The translations under genes and the position numbers were made by a program. The notes under the pieces are model-generated. The model made no database searches, had not been told where the DNA came from, and was given only the letters and a program-made list of their open reading frames with translations. This document shows positions 63,023-64,000 of a DNA stretch of 64,000 nt, one piece after another. The stretch comes from Anaerolineales bacterium UBA6055 (GTDB lineage Bacteria; Chloroflexota; Anaerolineae; Aggregatilineales; Phototrophicaceae), in the NCBI GenBank assembly GCA_002428985.1, contig DIYL01000055.1:162327-226326 (forward strand). The letters are read 5' to 3'. The first letter of the stretch is position 1, and every line of letters starts with the position of its first letter.

Positions 63023-64000
63023 ATGACGTATTATGTGAAATTTCTGATATTTTTAATCGTCATATCTGCCACGGGCATCTATTCACAAGCGCAGGACGAA
63101 CTAGGTGTATCCGACATTTATGTAACTACACAAGATTTTGCCAAACTACGTGAAGGTCCCGGTAAAAATTGGGGCGAGTTGGCGACTTTAGACTTTGGCG
63201 TAACCCTCCAAGCAACCGGACGTAGTGTTGATGGGCAATGGATACAGGTTTTGTATGATGGTGCTGTAAGCAACTCAAACAGTTCCGACACGATAACATA
63301 TGGATGGATTGCCTATTGGTTGCTCGCGTGGACAGGTGACATTCTAGAATTACCAATTGATGGAGTCGAAACAGTACGTTCCGCCCGACAATCTGGTCCG
63401 TTGATCACAATTAACTCGGATACGCTCTATTATGTCGATGGAATTGATCCATCAACCCGTGTCCTCGACACAGTCGATTCACCACAAACCGTTGAGGTAA
63501 CTGGGCGGGTCGGATCGGCTAATGCTGGTTTCTTCTGGATACAATTTGAATATGAAGGCAATTATTATTGGACTGGATCATGGGAAATTGGTGAGCCTCA
63601 AGGGTATCTTTCAGTAGCAGATGGATCATCGGTCTTTCCTTATGGTCGCTTGCTGACCCAACTCCAGCAGACGTTTGGTGCTAACCAGAGTAACTGGCGC
63701 ACCATTTCGCAACGCTGGTATGACTTGGATGCAGGGTTCCAAACAACCTGCAATAATATTCCACCGTTGACTGTGTTACGGCAAGGATTTTTCTCGTCAG
63801 CAGATGTCGATAACGAACCAGAATTTATTGCTGTTGTGCAAGCCATGACGAGCTTGATTGAGAATATGAACAACGCAACGACTCTATTTAATGAAGTATG
63901 TAATCGTGAAGACGGGCAACGTTTTGCAACGGCTGAAGATGTTGATCTCGCCATCACTTATATTGATGAAGCAAACCGCCAACTCAATATTGTACGTTTA
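63023..64000 (+). CDS. Secreted SH3-domain protein, paralogue B (3' end outside window)
   Basis: The frame starts at ATG 63023 with GAGGGG upstream and stays open to the right edge (326 codons), so the C-terminus is missing. It has a signal peptide ending SQA before Gln-Asp and the same SH3b domain (TTQDFAKLREGPGKNWGELATL) as its upstream neighbour. An additional beta domain of about 80 residues is inserted before the helical domain (ISQRWYDLDAGFQTTCNN, EDVDLAITYIDEANRQLNIV). The pair is a clear tandem duplication. Confidence 0.85.
   Translation, partial: MTYYVKFLIFLIVISATGIYSQAQDELGVSDIYVTTQDFAKLREGPGKNWGELATLDFGVTLQATGRSVDGQWIQVLYDGAVSNSNSSDTITYGWIAYWLLAWTGDILELPIDGVETVRSARQSGPLITINSDTLYYVDGIDPSTRVLDTVDSPQTVEVTGRVGSANAGFFWIQFEYEGNYYWTGSWEIGEPQGYLSVADGSSVFPYGRLLTQLQQTFGANQSNWRTISQRWYDLDAGFQTTCNNIPPLTVLRQGFFSSADVDNEPEFIAVVQAMTSLIENMNNATTLFNEVCNREDGQRFATAEDVDLAITYIDEANRQLNIVRL

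Noticed and set aside
1..64000. tRNA, rRNA, phage, insertion sequence or plasmid genes
   Set aside because: I read the intergenic stretches and found no cloverleaf, rRNA segment, transposase, integrase or replication gene that I could support.

Overview
The window looks like chromosomal DNA of an environmental Chloroflexota bacterium, most likely Anaerolineae-like. This is inferred from the many secreted proteins whose signal peptides end in A-x-A followed by Gln, the Pro/Thr 'TPTATPIP'-type linkers, the mix of RbsABC, Liv and Dpp-type ABC importers, and small cytosolic enzymes typical of that group. No rRNA, tRNA, transposase, phage gene or CRISPR array was seen. The DNA is moderately AT-rich, and genes are dense and often overlap by 1 to 11 bases.

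Layout. 1-4741: two coupled secreted proteins, the second with thrombospondin type 3 calcium-binding repeats. 4798-9845: DUF5995 protein, a sugar-acid (IlvD/Edd) dehydratase, a dehalogenase-like hydrolase, a UlaG-like lactonase-type MBL protein and small genes. 10000-15887: LuxR-HTH/hydrolase fusion, BtrH-like protein, response regulator, MFS exporter behind a strong promoter and palindromic operator, and a disulfide oxidoreductase. 15884-24798: a large LPMTG-anchored DUF11 surface protein, TetR regulator, MGT-type glycosyltransferase, orphan histidine kinase, YHS protein, secreted protein and GAF protein. 24883-33412: a sugar import and use operon (two permeases, duplicated ATPase, binding protein) with GH29 fucosidase, Gfo/Idh/MocA dehydrogenase and a MetE-core enzyme. 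33823-44819: a same-strand cluster with a KAS III-like enzyme, two acyl-CoA ligases, a hydrolase, an Lrp regulator and a complete Liv-type importer, suggesting uptake and CoA activation of a carboxylic acid. 44926-48171: nucleoside hydrolase, zinc alcohol dehydrogenase and AnmK. 48168-51572: a peptide-type ABC operon lacking ATPases. 51728-55029: GNAT, aldo/keto reductase and zinc-ribbon/TPR protein. 55147-64000: a divergent surface locus. Each arm begins with a large ligand-binding or propeller-like ectodomain and continues with two SH3-domain secreted proteins; the last gene runs off the right edge.

The main themes are uptake of polysaccharide-, peptidoglycan- and organic-acid-derived nutrients, and a large investment in exported proteins. 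Features of most interest are the mirror-image SH3 locus, a dispersed family of intergenic hairpins built on GTAGGG/CCCTAC-like arms, binding proteins that lack a lipobox, a LuxR-hydrolase fusion whose catalytic serine and acid are replaced, and a KAS III-like enzyme with His in place of the usual Asn.
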